Assembly (NCBI RefSeq): GCF_001704415.2
Contig: NW_017189517.1
Location: forward strand, 12,225,167-12,289,166
Source of the DNA: Capra hircus
Lineage: Eukaryota > Chordata > Mammalia > Artiodactyla > Bovidae
DNA length: 64,000 bases
Reading direction: 5' to 3'
Every line of letters begins with the position of its first letter. The first letter of the stretch is position 1. The notes under the pieces were generated by a model, which made no database searches, was not told the DNA's origin, and saw nothing but the letters and a program-made list of their open reading frames with translations. This document shows positions 44,396 through 54,960 of the stretch, piece after piece. Made by a program: the position numbers and the translations under genes.

Positions 44396-44849
44396 CTCTG
44401 CCTCTGGCAACCACAAATCTGATCTCTATTTCTATGAGCTAGTTTGAGTTTAGATTCCACATGTCAGTGAGATTAGACAGTATTTGTCTTTCTCTGTCTG
44501 ACTTATTTTACCTAGCATAATACTCTCAATGTCCATCCACATTGTCACAAATGGTAGGGTTTCCTTATTCTTTGCAGCTGAATAGTATTCCATTGTGTAT
44601 ATATACCACATCTTCTTTATTCATTCATTCCATTCATCCTTGGACAAACAATTACCCATCTTTTATAAGACCAACCTCTTCCTAGGAAAGCATCTCCTTA
44701 CCTTGGGCAACTTTGCCATAGTTTGTAAGACCAGAAAGGGAATAAGGAAGACTAACACATGTTGGCAACCTTGCTTTTATGGGTGGTCAAGGGGGTTTCT
44801 CCTATTAATTCTAAAGTCAGATAGACACATAAGGGAGGTCTATAATTTA

Positions 44850-45061
44850 GCTTCCCTGATGGCTCAGATGGTAAAGCATCTGTCTGCAATGCAGGAGACC
44901 TGGGTTTGATCCCTGGGTTGGGAAGATCCCCTGGAGAAGGAAATGGCAACCCACTCCAGTACTCTTGCCTGGAAAATCCCATGGACGGAGGAACTTGGTA
45001 GGCTACAGTCTGTGGGGTCACAAGGAGTCGGACACGACTGAGCGACTTCACTTTCACTTTC
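44850..45061 (+). mobile_element. Bov-tA SINE, sense
   Basis: Near-consensus sense Bov-tA with tail gacttcactttcactttc. TSD ataattta at 44842-44849 and 45062-45069. Confidence 0.95.
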
Positions 45062-45119
45062 ATAATTTAAATGTGCTTCCTCTATTGGGTCTTGCCCTAC
45101 AGAGGCAAGTGTGCCTTGC

Positions 45120-45330
45120 CCTACTCAAGAGTGTGAGTGATCCTCACACTTTAGCCTGCATTGGAATCACCCAGGCTGTCCATTAAAAATTCAAATTCCT
45201 GGGCCCCACTCCTGCAGAATCAGAATCATGGTGAGGCCAGAGAAACAACTCTTGGGCCATAGTTTGTAAGACCAGATCTTACAAATCCAAGTGATTCAGA
45301 TGTGATTGGTCTTTGGCCTGAATTTACTGA
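45120..45330 (+). mobile_element. MER5A-type element, sense, with a short foreign insert
   Basis: Contains ctcacactttagcctgcatt, ggaatcacccaggctgtcc, ctgggccccactcctgcag and ccaagtgattcagatgtg. About 25 bp around 45255-45280 does not belong to MER5A and copies sequence found at 44715-44735. Confidence 0.75.
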
Positions 45331-45524
45331 AACACTGCTCTCAGGAGTCATATGGAGGGAGGAATCAGAGTACTATTATAATAATAATCAGATTAGTCAC
45401 AAAAGTTACATCAGAGTGTTAAACTGAAAAGGAGCAACTCCAAAGGAGAACTTCTCATTCATTTCTGTTTATGGCTGGTTCCTATTTTATTAATAGTTAG
45501 AGAGTTAGTTAAGTAGCCATATTT

Positions 45525-45775
45525 GGAGAAGGCAATGGCACCCCACTCCAGTACTGTTACCTGGAAAATCCTATGGACAGAGGAGCCTGGTAGGCTGCAG
45601 TCCATGGGGTCGCTGAGTCAGACATGACAGCGACTTCACTTTCACTTTTCACTTCCATGCATTGGAGAAGGAAATGGCAACCCACTCCAGTGTTCTTGCC
45701 TGGAGAATCCCAGGAACGGGGGAGCCTGGTGGGCTGCCGTCTATGGGGTCACACAGAGTCGGACATAGCAGCAGC
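45525..45775 (+). mobile_element. Bov-A2 SINE (two Bov-A units)
   Basis: Two Bov-A units joined by cttcactttcacttttcac, ending in a (GCA)n stretch. Perfect TSD agccatattt at 45515-45524 and 45776-45785. Confidence 0.95.
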
Positions 45776-45785
45776 AGCCATATTT

Positions 45786-47733
45786 TTTATTGAAAATACA
45801 TTAAGTGAAATTGTAAGACTAGTTTTTAACAGTTTGTTTAACCTCAGCCATGAGATGAAATTTGAAAAGTGTTGTTGAAGACCCATCTCTGCATTTTAAT
45901 AAATAGAAATTTCTGAAGTTTTCATGCTCAAGGGTATTTTGTTTCTCATGTTCATTTTGGGGGAGAAGACTTTCACTGACTTAGTCCTTTCTGTTCCTTG
46001 AGGAAAGAGCTTAATAAATATCAGATTGCATTCTGGAAATTGAATGATTTTTTTTTAATGTTGCTACAGTTATATGGATTCCTATAAATGAGCCCCAAAC
46101 AAAATTGTTAAATCTCTTTTAAAAGGCAAATATTTCAAACAAAAGGAAAAGTATTTTTGAGCAGCCCATGTTTTATTTTGGCCCCTGGCATGTGTTTGTC
46201 TCAAAAAGACTTTTGGAAGTATTGCAAAAACACTAGCACATCGCCTAAATCACCTCTTTCTAAAGCTGGGCCTTCAGCTAACTTTTCACTTATGGAGGGG
46301 TGAAGGGACGAGGGAGAGGCAGACAGAGACGGACACAGAGACAGAAAGAAACAAAGATACACACACCCACACAGTCTCCAGTGGACTAGCCTCAACCTGG
46401 GGCCCCCTCCACCCCGATTCTGCAGTCTGATCGCATCCATACACGACCCAGCATCTGCCCAAGTGCCACAAACCATGCTTCCTTGCTCTGTGGCAAAGAG
46501 TAGCCCAGAGAGAAGTTTCCAGAGGTGATTAAGTGATCCTCCCAGCCTGTCTTGGTGCCAGAAATCAAAGTGACTCCATCCTTGAAGCTTGTCTCTGAAA
46601 TCCTCTAGCAACTCTCCAGAAGGCTCACCTCTCTGCTGGCTGCTTCTCAGGGACACTGGCTTTACACTGTGGGAAGTTCTTTGGCTGGTAACACATTTGA
46701 GGTGAGTTAAAACAACTTCCTCCCTCAGCCTTAGCTTCCTGTTCCTAAGGGTGAGTTAGACAATTAGTCTCAAATAGCCCCAGCTGTTAGGGCTTCCCTC
46801 CCTGTGAAGTGGTTTTCCCCTTTGGTAATTTTGATTGCTTCTAATGAGGCCACCTGCTTTAATAGACGATGCTAGATTGCACATCTATAGCATGACAGTA
46901 CCTTTAGCCCCAAGGATTTAAAGAGTTTTCTGAGATCCCTCTTGAGAGTCTTGGACCCAATGGCATTTTCCTTGTTGTGGTTGAAATTTTTTTTTCTTGT
47001 TTTCCCCATAGAGCTGGCCTAGTTCTTCTGCTCTGGGGTACTCCATGTGTTTAGGGAAGTGACTCTGGCTTTCAAAAGACACACACACACAAGGAATGGG
47101 AGAGCAAGAGGAAGAGAAAGTGGAGAGGAAGAAAGAGAGCATGTGAGAGTGAGAAAAAAACCAAGATCATAATCGTGTGTGAGAAATAGGTTGTGAGAGC
47201 TGTTGGGGAGGAAGAGAGAGGGGGATAGAAGAAGCTCAGGCAGAACAGCCAGGAGTGTGAGCAATCTTAAGACAAGAGTGCCCACAGAGCAAGGAGGATG
47301 AGATGGGCCAGAAGCCACAGGCCCAGTAAGATGGAGAGCAGGCAGAGCCCAAGAGAGAGGCCAAAGGGAGGAAGGAGATGGGGAGCACGCACTCCAGGGG
47401 AAAATGAATCAGCAAGAGATGTTAGCCTGTGGCTGATTAATAGCAAGTCCAAAGTGAGTAGCCACTGCCCCCAACTTGCTCAGTAAGTGAGAATGGAAGA
47501 GAAAATACTCAGGGCCCAGATGCAGGACCCAAAGTCGAACTTTTCGGTCCTCCAGACACACATGCTTGGGATCAACCTTGTGCAACCACTTTAAAGACCT
47601 GGATCTCAATTGGAGCCACACATACACTGCTCCCCCTCAATTAATATTATTTGAAATTAGAAAACAAATGTCATCATTAAACACAAAGGAGAGCATGAAA
47701 ACTTTCGAATATACTTTTTTAATACCACCTTTC
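45786..47733. other. unique sequence with purine-rich simple repeats
   Basis: No repeat family or credible gene. 46310-46375 is GACA/GAGA-rich. 47080-47400 is strongly GA-rich on the plus strand, with a CA run near 47080, which explains the long leucine/serine-rich frames on the minus strand. Confidence 0.5.
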
Positions 47734-47741
47734 CATCCACA

Positions 47742-47940
47742 TGAATGTGAAAGTTGCTCAGTCGTGTCCAACTCTTTCCTACCCCATGAACTATACAGTC
47801 GTCCATGGTATTCTCCAGGCTAGAATACTGGAGTGGGTAGCCTTTTCCTTCTCCAAGGGATCTTCCCAATCCAGGGATTGAACCCAGGTCTCCCGCAGTA
47901 CAGGCAGATTCTTTACTAGTTGAGCCACAAAGGAAGCCCA
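47742..47940 (-). mobile_element. Bov-tA SINE, antisense, first of a tandem pair
   Basis: Antisense Bov-tA from gtgaaagttgctcagtcgtg to the head ttgagccacaaaggaagccc. The left flank carries catccaca at 47734-47741. Confidence 0.9.
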
Positions 47941-48132
47941 AAGAAAGTGAAAGTCATGTCCAACTCTTTGTAACCCCATGGACTATACAGTCCGTGGTAT
48001 TCTCCAGGCCAGAATACTGGAGTGCGTAGCCTTTCCCTTCTCCAGGGGATCTTCCCAAACCAGGGATTGAACCCAGGTCTCCTGTATTGCAGGCAGATTC
48101 TTTACCAGCTGTGCCACAGGGGAAGCCCTTCT
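47941..48132 (-). mobile_element. Bov-tA SINE, antisense, second of a tandem pair
   Basis: Starts aagaaagtgaaagtcatgtc directly after the first copy and ends at ccacaggggaagccc. catccaca recurs at 48133-48140, so one TSD encloses both copies. Confidence 0.9.
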
Positions 48133-48164
48133 CATCCACAGACCTGCAGTAATGGCTTAACTTA

Positions 48165-48850
48165 GTGATTCCCAAACATGAGACCTGGGATCACATTGGA
48201 TAATTGTCATGGATTCCTTCATGTTAAAATAGCAAGTTCCTCCATGTTGATTGCATAATTATTTACAATAACTAATATATGAAAGCAACCTAAATATCCA
48301 TCAATAGATGAATGGATAAAGATACGGTACATACACACACACACTCGTCTGTACACACAATGGAATACTACTCAGCCATAAAAAAGAATGAAATTTTGCC
48401 ATTTGCAGCAACATGAATGGACCCAGAGGGCATTATGTTAAGTGAATTAAGTCAGGCAGAGAAAGACAAATACTGCATGAGAAAACTTTCATGGGGACTC
48501 TAAAATATAAAACAAGCTAGTGAATAAAACAAAAAGGAAGCAGACTTTCAGATATAGAGAACACACAGGTGGTTACTTGTGGGGAGAAGAAGGTGGGAAG
48601 GTGCAATATGAGGATAGGGGGGAAAAGGTTTATTATAAGATTATATGAAATCATGTGTGTGAAACTGTTAAAAACTATAAAGTAGTATAGAATTTTTTAA
48701 AAAATATAATAAAATTATGTAAATGTTGAAAAATAAAATGGCAGGTTCCTGAACCCTCTCCCAAAAAGTATGGTTTAGGAGGGCTGGGCTGAGGTCGGGT
48801 GATCTGTTGTTTTAATACACAACTCTGCTGAAGATGCCGATGCCCAGCCA
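48165..48850 (+). mobile_element. MER5A-type element split by an L1
   Basis: The left part has gtgattcccaaacatgagac and cctgggatcacattggataa. The right part (from about 48745) has ctgaaccctctcccaaaaag and gctgaagatgccgatgccc. The two parts are continuous once the L1 is removed. Confidence 0.65.
48242..48736 (+). mobile_element. L1 LINE 3' end, sense, in MER5A
   Basis: Contains atccatcaatagatgaatgg, actactcagccataaaaaag, tttgcagcaacatgaatgga and an A-rich end at about 48690-48736. TSD aatagcaagttcct (48228-48241) and aatggcaggttcct (48737-48750). Confidence 0.9.
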
Positions 48851-49099
48851 GAGGCGAGCCTTCAGCGGCTCCCTTTGACTGGAAGAAGTCACAAGTTCAG
48901 TCATTGACCTTAAGCCCGACTGCTGAATGCTCCGTATTAGGGCCCGAAGTAAGGTGAGGTGAGCGAGATACTCAACTTGGGTACAAAACTTAAGAGGGTG
49001 CCAAAACTCTCAGTAATCAGAATAAAAAATATTTTGGTGATACATGTTAAAGAGTCAAAATGAATGCAGAGAAATTCAGGATGGACCAAACATGAAATT

Positions 49100-49240
49100 T
49101 GTGCATAAAGACAGTCTACAACTCTGCCCTTAAACATGCCTACCTCTCTTGCCCACCCCAATACTTATATCCCTTGTTCCAATTAAACTTTATTTACAAA
49201 AACAGGTAGATAGACTGTAGGTGAGAGTTTGCACATTTGA
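49100..49240. mobile_element. hAT-Charlie element fragment
   Basis: Contains gttccaattaaactttattt followed by acaaaaacaggtagatag, the reverse orientation of the core seen at 873-1170. Confidence 0.6.
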
Positions 49241-49540
49241 TTTTTTAGAATATTGCAATAAAAGATGATTTATTCAACTAGCACTCATATCTTGGTTACT
49301 AATACTGTTCTCCAGTAAGAGTAATTGCAGCTTTTTGGAGAAATGACTGATTCTAGGAAGAAATATACAATATGGGGCAAGAAATATACAAGATGAGCCT
49401 GGAGTATCCTGTAATGCCAGAAAGTAAAGAAATGCTAAAAAACAAACAAATCCCCAAAGCAAAACATTGATGGGGGTATGGCACAGGAGTCAGCTGAAAG
49501 AGCTACCAATGACCAAAGATGGACAACTTAACCACAAATT
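49241..49540. other. unique non-coding sequence
   Basis: Nothing recognised. Confidence 0.4.
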
Positions 49541-50028
49541 ACTTTATTAATTTATTAATTTTTGGTTGTGCTGAGTCTTCATTGCTTCAAGGGCTTTTAT
49601 CTAGTTGCAGCGAATGCGGGCTACTCTCTAGTTGCAGTGTGAGGGCTTCTCATTGTGGTGGCTTCTCTTGTTGTGGCAGAGAAGGCAATGGCACCCCACT
49701 CCAGTACTCTTGCCTGGAAAATCCCATGGACGGAGGAGCCTGGTAGGCTGCAGTCCATGGGGTCACGAAGAGTCGGACATGACTGAGTGACTTAGCAGAA
49801 GCAGCAGCTCTTGTGGCGGAGCACAGGCTCTAGGGTGCGAAGGCTCAGTAGTTGCAGCACATGGATTCAGTAGCTGTGGCTCCCGGGCTCTAGAGCACAA
49901 GCTCAATAGTTGTGGTGCACAGGCTTAGCTGCTCTCTGGCATGTGGAATCTTCCTGGATCAGGGACTGAACCAGTGTCTCCTGCATTGGCAGGTGGATTG
50001 TTAACTGCTGAGCTACCAGGGATGCCCC
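49541..50028 (-). mobile_element. CHR-type SINE, antisense, split by a Bov-A
   Basis: The left part has tttttggttgtgctgagtct and gcttctcattgtggtggctt. The right part resumes with gcggagcacaggctctaggg and ends with the tRNA-like head ctgctgagctaccaggga. Confidence 0.9.
49678..49807 (+). mobile_element. Bov-A SINE inside a CHR SINE
   Basis: Near-consensus Bov-A from agagaaggcaatggcacccc to gacttagcagaagcagcag. Imperfect TSD ctcttgttgtggc (49665-49677) and ctcttgtggc (49808-49817). Confidence 0.9.
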
Positions 50029-50070
50029 CAAAGCTAGAAAGTTTGAGAAACAAAATAAATAAGATAGTAT

Positions 50071-50207
50071 AGGGAATTCTCTGGCCGTCCAGTGGTTAGG
50101 ACTCCATGGTTTCACTGCTTAGGTCACGGCTTCAATCTTTGGTGAGGGAATTAAGATCCAACCGGCCATGCAGTGCAGCAAGAGAAAGCAACTTAAAAAC
50201 AAAAAAG
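50071..50207 (+). mobile_element. CHR-type SINE, sense
   Basis: Head agggaattctctggccgtcc, then agtggttaggactccatggt, gagggaattaagatccaacc and an A-rich tail. Confidence 0.8.
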
Positions 50208-50304
50208 TAGTATTGGAGTATATATAACACAAAGTATATTATACATATCAGAGTCCATATTGATACAAACAAATTATTAAATATGTGGGTGGGTACATAC
50301 CTGC

Positions 50305-50466
50305 GTGCTCAGTAGCTTCAGTCATGTCTGACTCTTTGCAACCCTATGGACTGCAGCCTGCCAGGCTCCTCTGTCCATGGGGTTCTCCAGGCACAAATAC
50401 TGGAGTGGGTTCCCACGCCCTCCTCTAGGGGATCTTCCTGACACAGGGATTGAACCCACATCTCCT
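50305..50466 (-). mobile_element. Bov-tA SINE, antisense, tRNA head missing
   Basis: Antisense Bov-tA from gtgctcagtagcttcagtca to gggattgaacccacatctcc. The tRNA-like head expected next is absent, and LTR sequence starts instead. Confidence 0.85.
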
Positions 50467-50467
50467 G

Positions 50468-51002
50468 AGTCTGAAGAAACAAATCTCCCATGCAGGGTAA
50501 TTCCAAACAATTTGTGTAAGTATGCTGCAGGAAGGGGGACCCTTTCCAGGGCCTGAAAGGAGGCTCTTGTCTGATGCTGAGAAATGAATTGTCTGAGGAG
50601 ACACAAAAGCTGACAAAGCAAGAGATTTTCTTGGGAAGGGGTGCCTGGGAGGAGAGCAGGAGGGTAAGGGAACCCAGGAGAACTGCTCTGCCACGTGGCT
50701 AGCAGTATTGGGTTTTTTGGTGGTGGGATTAGTTTCTGTGTTGCCTCTGGCCAATCATTCTGACTCAGGTCCTTCCTGGTGGCACATGCATCCCTCAGCC
50801 AAGATGAATTTCAGTGAGGAGGATTCTGGGAAGTTGTTAGAACTTATGGAGTGGTGTCTCCTTTTGACCTTTCGTGAATTCTTGAGGTTGATGGTGGCTT
50901 ATTCGTTCCGTGTTCCTTACCTGGACTTCCTGTTGTCAAATAACTCACAAGAATCATTACTATGGTGCCTGGCCAGGGTGGGCAGTTTCAGTCAATGTTT
51001 CA
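50468..51002 (-). mobile_element. solo LTR of a ruminant endogenous retrovirus
   Basis: Features recalled from a bovine ERV LTR family appear in order: tccagggcctgaaaggaggc, ctgaggagacacaaaagctg, agcaagagattttcttggg, ctggccaatcattctgactc, cttccgtgttccttac-like sequence and tatggtgcctggccagggtg. Transcription would run on the minus strand. The polyadenylation hexamer there (50627-50632) reads AAGAAA instead of AATAAA. No internal retroviral genes or partner LTR are present. Subfamily uncertain. Confidence 0.6.
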
Positions 51003-51199
51003 CCTAAAAAATACACTGCCCTTAACTCTTCACTCCTTAAGTGTGAGCTGTGAAATGTTACTTCCATCTGAAGAACACACTGTGGAAAGGGAAAGGAGAG
51101 TAATCTTCCAGTAAAGGAAATTTGCAAACCCTACCTCAGCTAGGTGCGGAAGGCCAGTGCATATAGTCATAAACCATGTGGATAGTACATATGGTCCAT

Positions 51200-51640
51200 A
51201 CCCTTGCTATGGTGTGATGACAGTGACACTTGACCTCTGTGTCTTCCTCCCGTTAATCCATAGCCCTGGTCTGGCCACGAGAAAAACATCAAGAAAAGTC
51301 CAGTAGGATGGTATCCCATAAAATACCTGATCAGTACTCTTCAAATTTGTTAAGTCATCAAACACTAGGAAAGGCCGAGAAACTGTCATTGCCAAGAGAA
51401 GCCTAAGAGCATGGACAACTATATGTAATGTGGTATGCTGGAACAGAAAAGAAGTGAAAGTTAGGAAATCTGAATAAAGCAGAGACTTTAGTTCATAATA
51501 ACATTAATTGTGACAAAGGTACTTTGCTAATCCAAAGCATTAATAATGGTGAAACTGAGTGTGGGGGAACTCTCTGTACTGTCTTCACAATTTTGAAACT
51601 TCACAAATATGAAACTTCTAAAATACAAACATGTGTTCTA
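51200..51640 (+). mobile_element. L1 LINE 3' end, sense, old
   Basis: Contains gtccagtaggatggtatccc, gtactcttcaaatttgttaa, gccgagaaactgtcattgcc, aatgtggtatgctggaacag and gggggaactctctgtactgt, the 3' untranslated region of an old mammalian L1. Confidence 0.65.
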
Positions 51641-52704
51641 AAAAGTATCGTGAGTACTGAGTGTTTTGACACCGCCTTAAAATTTACACCCAAGGTAAGT
51701 ACCGCACTTGCCTCACCTTGTCCTGCCCTGCTGTCTGAATTCGAAATACATTCCTAGCACTAGTTTCCTGGGACAGAACCATACACACTGTCCTCTTGGC
51801 CCATAAAACCGTAGTACTCTTCCCTTCTCTGCTTCCCCCCACCCCCGCCCCCGCCCCAAGCTTCTCATGAGAGTAACCTGCATTCCACTCCTTGACTTCT
51901 GACAAGGAATATCTTTAGAAAAGCTTAATGGGCACTTTCGAAAGTTGCAGCTTTCCAGCCCTGTGAGGAAGCCAGGCAGTGGTTGGAAGCCAAAGCCACA
52001 GAAACAGGGTGTCATCCAAGAGAGGTCGCCCTTCTGTGCCCAGCCAGCCAGAGCTTTTCCTGCAGCGGCTCTATTTCTGCAGAGAAACACTGTTCTCTCA
52101 GAACAGAGAGAGGCCATCTTTGCTGCGTGCGTCTACCCCTCAGCCAGAGCTCTGGAAACCTGGCCCTTTGTTCCTGAAGGTGACAAGACCAGAGTAGATT
52201 TCATTCTTCCTGTTACTTCCTCTCATTCCTCTTTTCCCTCTTTTCACATCAGTACTGACAAGAGAAGACAAATATCTATTTAAGGCATAATGTCACAGGC
52301 ACAGACCTCTCCTCTACCCTGCCTTCTCCCCCAATTCCAACCTCCACCCTGGTTCGAGGTCGAGAAACTGCTTTCACTTTATTCCCTCAGGTGAAACCGC
52401 ATCAATGAAAGCACAGTGTTGAGCCAACTCGAGCTCTTCCGGTTTCTGACTTGACTCTGGGGGAAAGATTTGTTTGGAGGGGAATTGGGATCTGGGAGGA
52501 GATGGCACTGATACTAGCTCAGAGTGTACCATCTCATCTCTGCCGGGCATCTCTGTAAGAAGATCCTTCAAAGCCAGGCGGTGTGATTCCCATTGGAATA
52601 AGTGACTGAATCTGGTGTCTGTTCTTTAACAACCCTGCCACTTGGGGGTTAGCAGGAGGAAGTGCTAGAAAATGAGTGCCAGAGACTCCATCCGGTTTCA
52701 CGTA
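51641..52704. other. unique sequence, start of a repeat-poor region
   Basis: No repeat family recognised. Overlapping open frames on both strands (51713-52117 minus, 51945-52283 plus) lack recognisable domains. They may simply reflect higher GC content. Confidence 0.4.
51835..51857 (-). promoter_or_regulatory. G-quadruplex / GC-box cluster
   Basis: The plus strand reads C6-A-C5-G-C5-G-C4. The minus strand therefore has four G-runs of at least four with one-base loops, an ideal G-quadruplex motif. The same bases contain two ccccgcccc-type GC boxes that SP/KLF factors could bind. No promoter or first exon is evident next to it. Confidence 0.6.
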
Positions 52705-52830
52705 TACGAGCATTGGCTCCGGCTTCAAACAGACTCGGGTATGAATCTGAGCGTGAGAATTTCTTCTCTGTGTGATCTGGGCAAGTTACCTAACCCCACA
52801 GAACCTGTGTTTCTTCCTGTGGGAGATGCT
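52705..52830 (+). mobile_element. MIR SINE fragment, sense
   Basis: Contains gctccggcttcaaacagact, tctgtgtgatctgggcaag and ttacctaaccccacagaacc, the 5' half of MIR. Confidence 0.75.
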
Positions 52831-54379
52831 GGCGAGTTGCTGTGAGATTGGGACGGGTGTGGGGGAAACTTCCACTAGAGTGCAGACCCTGGAATTCCTC
52901 TGGAGACGTGCTGCAGGAAGCCTGCCAGTTCTGCAGGGGTGTTTCCTTCTTGCTGATTGATTAATCAGTGAGAAATGGTTTAGGAACCAGAGATTCTCCC
53001 TTGGGAGAATCCCGGAAGAGACAGCATGGAAAATAATGGTATCCCTAGGTAGGCTCCCACGGGACCCAGCTTTTCAGTTCTTCCTTTCCAGGCCCACAAG
53101 AAGGAGCAAGGGCTCCTTGGTGAGGAGGGGTTTCTAGCAGAGAGCAGCTGGGGAGGGGGCTTACCCCTCCTTCCTCCTATGTTTTGTCAGTGCTGCGTTT
53201 TGAATTCCTTGTATTTGAAATGTGTGATGACCCCTGTCTGAGGATTGCACTCAGGTCCCTGGAAGCCAGGAGCAGCCCTGAGAGTGGGCAACATCAGGCA
53301 TCTGCCTTCCCAGGTGCAGTCCTGAGAATGTGCTGATGGAGTTTAGTTTTCATAACAATCACAAGTCTGGAGGCCTGCTCCTTACTTATTTTTGATTGTG
53401 CAGCTGAAGAGTAGATGACCTCATTGAAAAGCAGAGGATATAGAGTGCAGGGAGATGGGGAAGCGGGGGGTGGGGGGAGGAATAGAAGCAGCTGTTGCCA
53501 CAGGAAACACTCCCCTCCTTGTGGGGCACACTGCTCCTCAGAGTTCTTTGGGGGAGGAGTGGATCCAGAATGGCAGCTGTCCTCTCCCCAGATCTGTCTT
53601 TGTGTACCCACAGGTTGGGCTGAGCTGTGGGTGACTAGACTGTGGATTAAGAAACCATGTAGAGCGTTTCCAAAACAAATCCTTGGCCTGTAAAATCTCC
53701 ATCTGGCTTGCTCTACAAGGACCCAAGGGCCTGCAATTTTGTGTTTGTGACTTATTATTAATATATACGCTCAGCTTTCATTCAATCAAAATTCACGAGA
53801 TAGGTATTCAGAGTTCAAGCCCATGGGTGAACACTTAAACCAAAGCCTTGATTGGTGAATGGTGTAATTTTAGATTCCAGCTGCAGGTTGGTGTGGGAAG
53901 GGGGTGAGAAGCTGGGGACAGGGGAATTTTCCCGGATTCTTGTTAAATCCCAGCATTTTGAGAGCTTCTTTCCCTTCTGCAGACAATGTTATGCCTGTTT
54001 GTGCAACTACACGTATACATCCAAGTTGTTCTACCCCAATTCTCAGACCCTTGTCCCATCACACCATAGAAATCAAGTACTGGAGTCAAAGAAACCCCAA
54101 ACAGATGTCTGTAGATAAAAACAAAGCCAGCAGCACTACTGTTCAGCCCACATATTGTTGGAGTTTTAAAAATAGGTAGTTGTGGCTTTTGGTTTACTTG
54201 CTCACTCTTTACCCCGATTCCTGTTGGTTTGATACTGACCGGGCAAGGTGGCTTGCAGGCTTTCCTTGGCTCTTTTATGGTGATTGGCACCTTTCCTTTC
54301 TAAAATACAAAGCAGAACACCTCCTCCAGAAATTCAAGTCCATCCATATCTATTGATCACGTCTGGGTTCAGAAGAGGG
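52831..54379. other. unique repeat-poor sequence
   Basis: No recognised repeat. A G-rich run at 53458-53479 (G4, G6, G6 separated by short loops) falls just short of the four-run G-quadruplex rule. Open frames present here lack domains. Confidence 0.4.
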
Positions 54380-54960
54380 TATGACAGGCGCACTTGCACA
54401 GATTGGACCTTGTGCAGTCTGGAGCTAAGGCCCGGGCCCCGCAGACTGCGGTGGAAGGCGGGCTGGGAGGAGGCTGTTGGCGCCTGGTGTTTCACAGGAA
54501 AGTTCAAGAAGGGAGCTGGGAAGTGTGCCCTCCGAAGTCCCCCACCCTGGTTAATTGGCTCTGTTTCTGAAACACACTGACCGGTACCCGAATGGGCCCA
54601 GCTCGTGTTCAGGGCTGCGTGGTGAAACTTCATTAGCTCTTTTCAAAGCCCTTTTCCTATTTTTTAGAGGTTCCTCTTCACACTGCCAGTTTCCTTGAAA
54701 GGTTTGTCAGCTGCTCCTGATAGAATCACTTCAAATTAAAATGCTTCGTTCCAGGGGATATTTTATTTACAGCCAAGCAACTGTAACTAGTGGCACTCCT
54801 CCCACTAGGCTGCAGTGACTATAGATCTTTGATATTGCTGGACGGCTCTGCCAAGGGTTCCAATTTGCTTTTATACAAGTGAATCGCCCAGTTCAAAATA
54901 AATGCACCAGGCTGCCTTGCTCTTTTCCCCATCCCCCGACCCTCCCCCCACCATGCAATT
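54380..54960. other. CpG-enriched, repeat-free block, possible regulatory element
   Basis: 54410-54620 has roughly a dozen CpG dinucleotides, a local excess over the window. 54640-54900 then holds repeat-free AT-rich sequence with TCF/LEF-like words (ttttcaaag, gatctttgatatt). No exon or TATA box identified. Regulatory role is inferred. Confidence 0.35.

Larger units (their letters stand above)
43590..44640 (-). mobile_element. L1 LINE 3' region, antisense, with two nested insertions
   Basis: Reverse-complement L1 from tattgagatacagttgacat through gttacagtgttttcccttgg, then (after the inner L1) ttttaccttttgaccagctt, then (after a SINE) ctctggcaaccacaaatctg, tttgtctttctctgtctgac and gaatagtattccattgtgt. 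Confidence 0.9.

Noticed and set aside
46201..46656. 151-residue minus-strand open frame
   Set aside because: It includes a GACA/GAGA simple repeat, has no recognisable domain, and has no exon-like boundaries.
46918..47452. Leucine/serine-rich minus-strand open frames
   Set aside because: They come from a purine-rich low-complexity stretch at 47.0-47.4 kb, which leaves the minus strand short of stop codons.
51713..52283. Overlapping 134- and 112-residue open frames near the GC-box run
   Set aside because: They overlap on opposite strands, one reads through the C-rich run, and neither has a motif. GC content alone explains their length.
53458..53479. Second possible G-quadruplex on the plus strand
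   Set aside because: Only three strong G-runs followed by a GG, so the four-run rule is not met.
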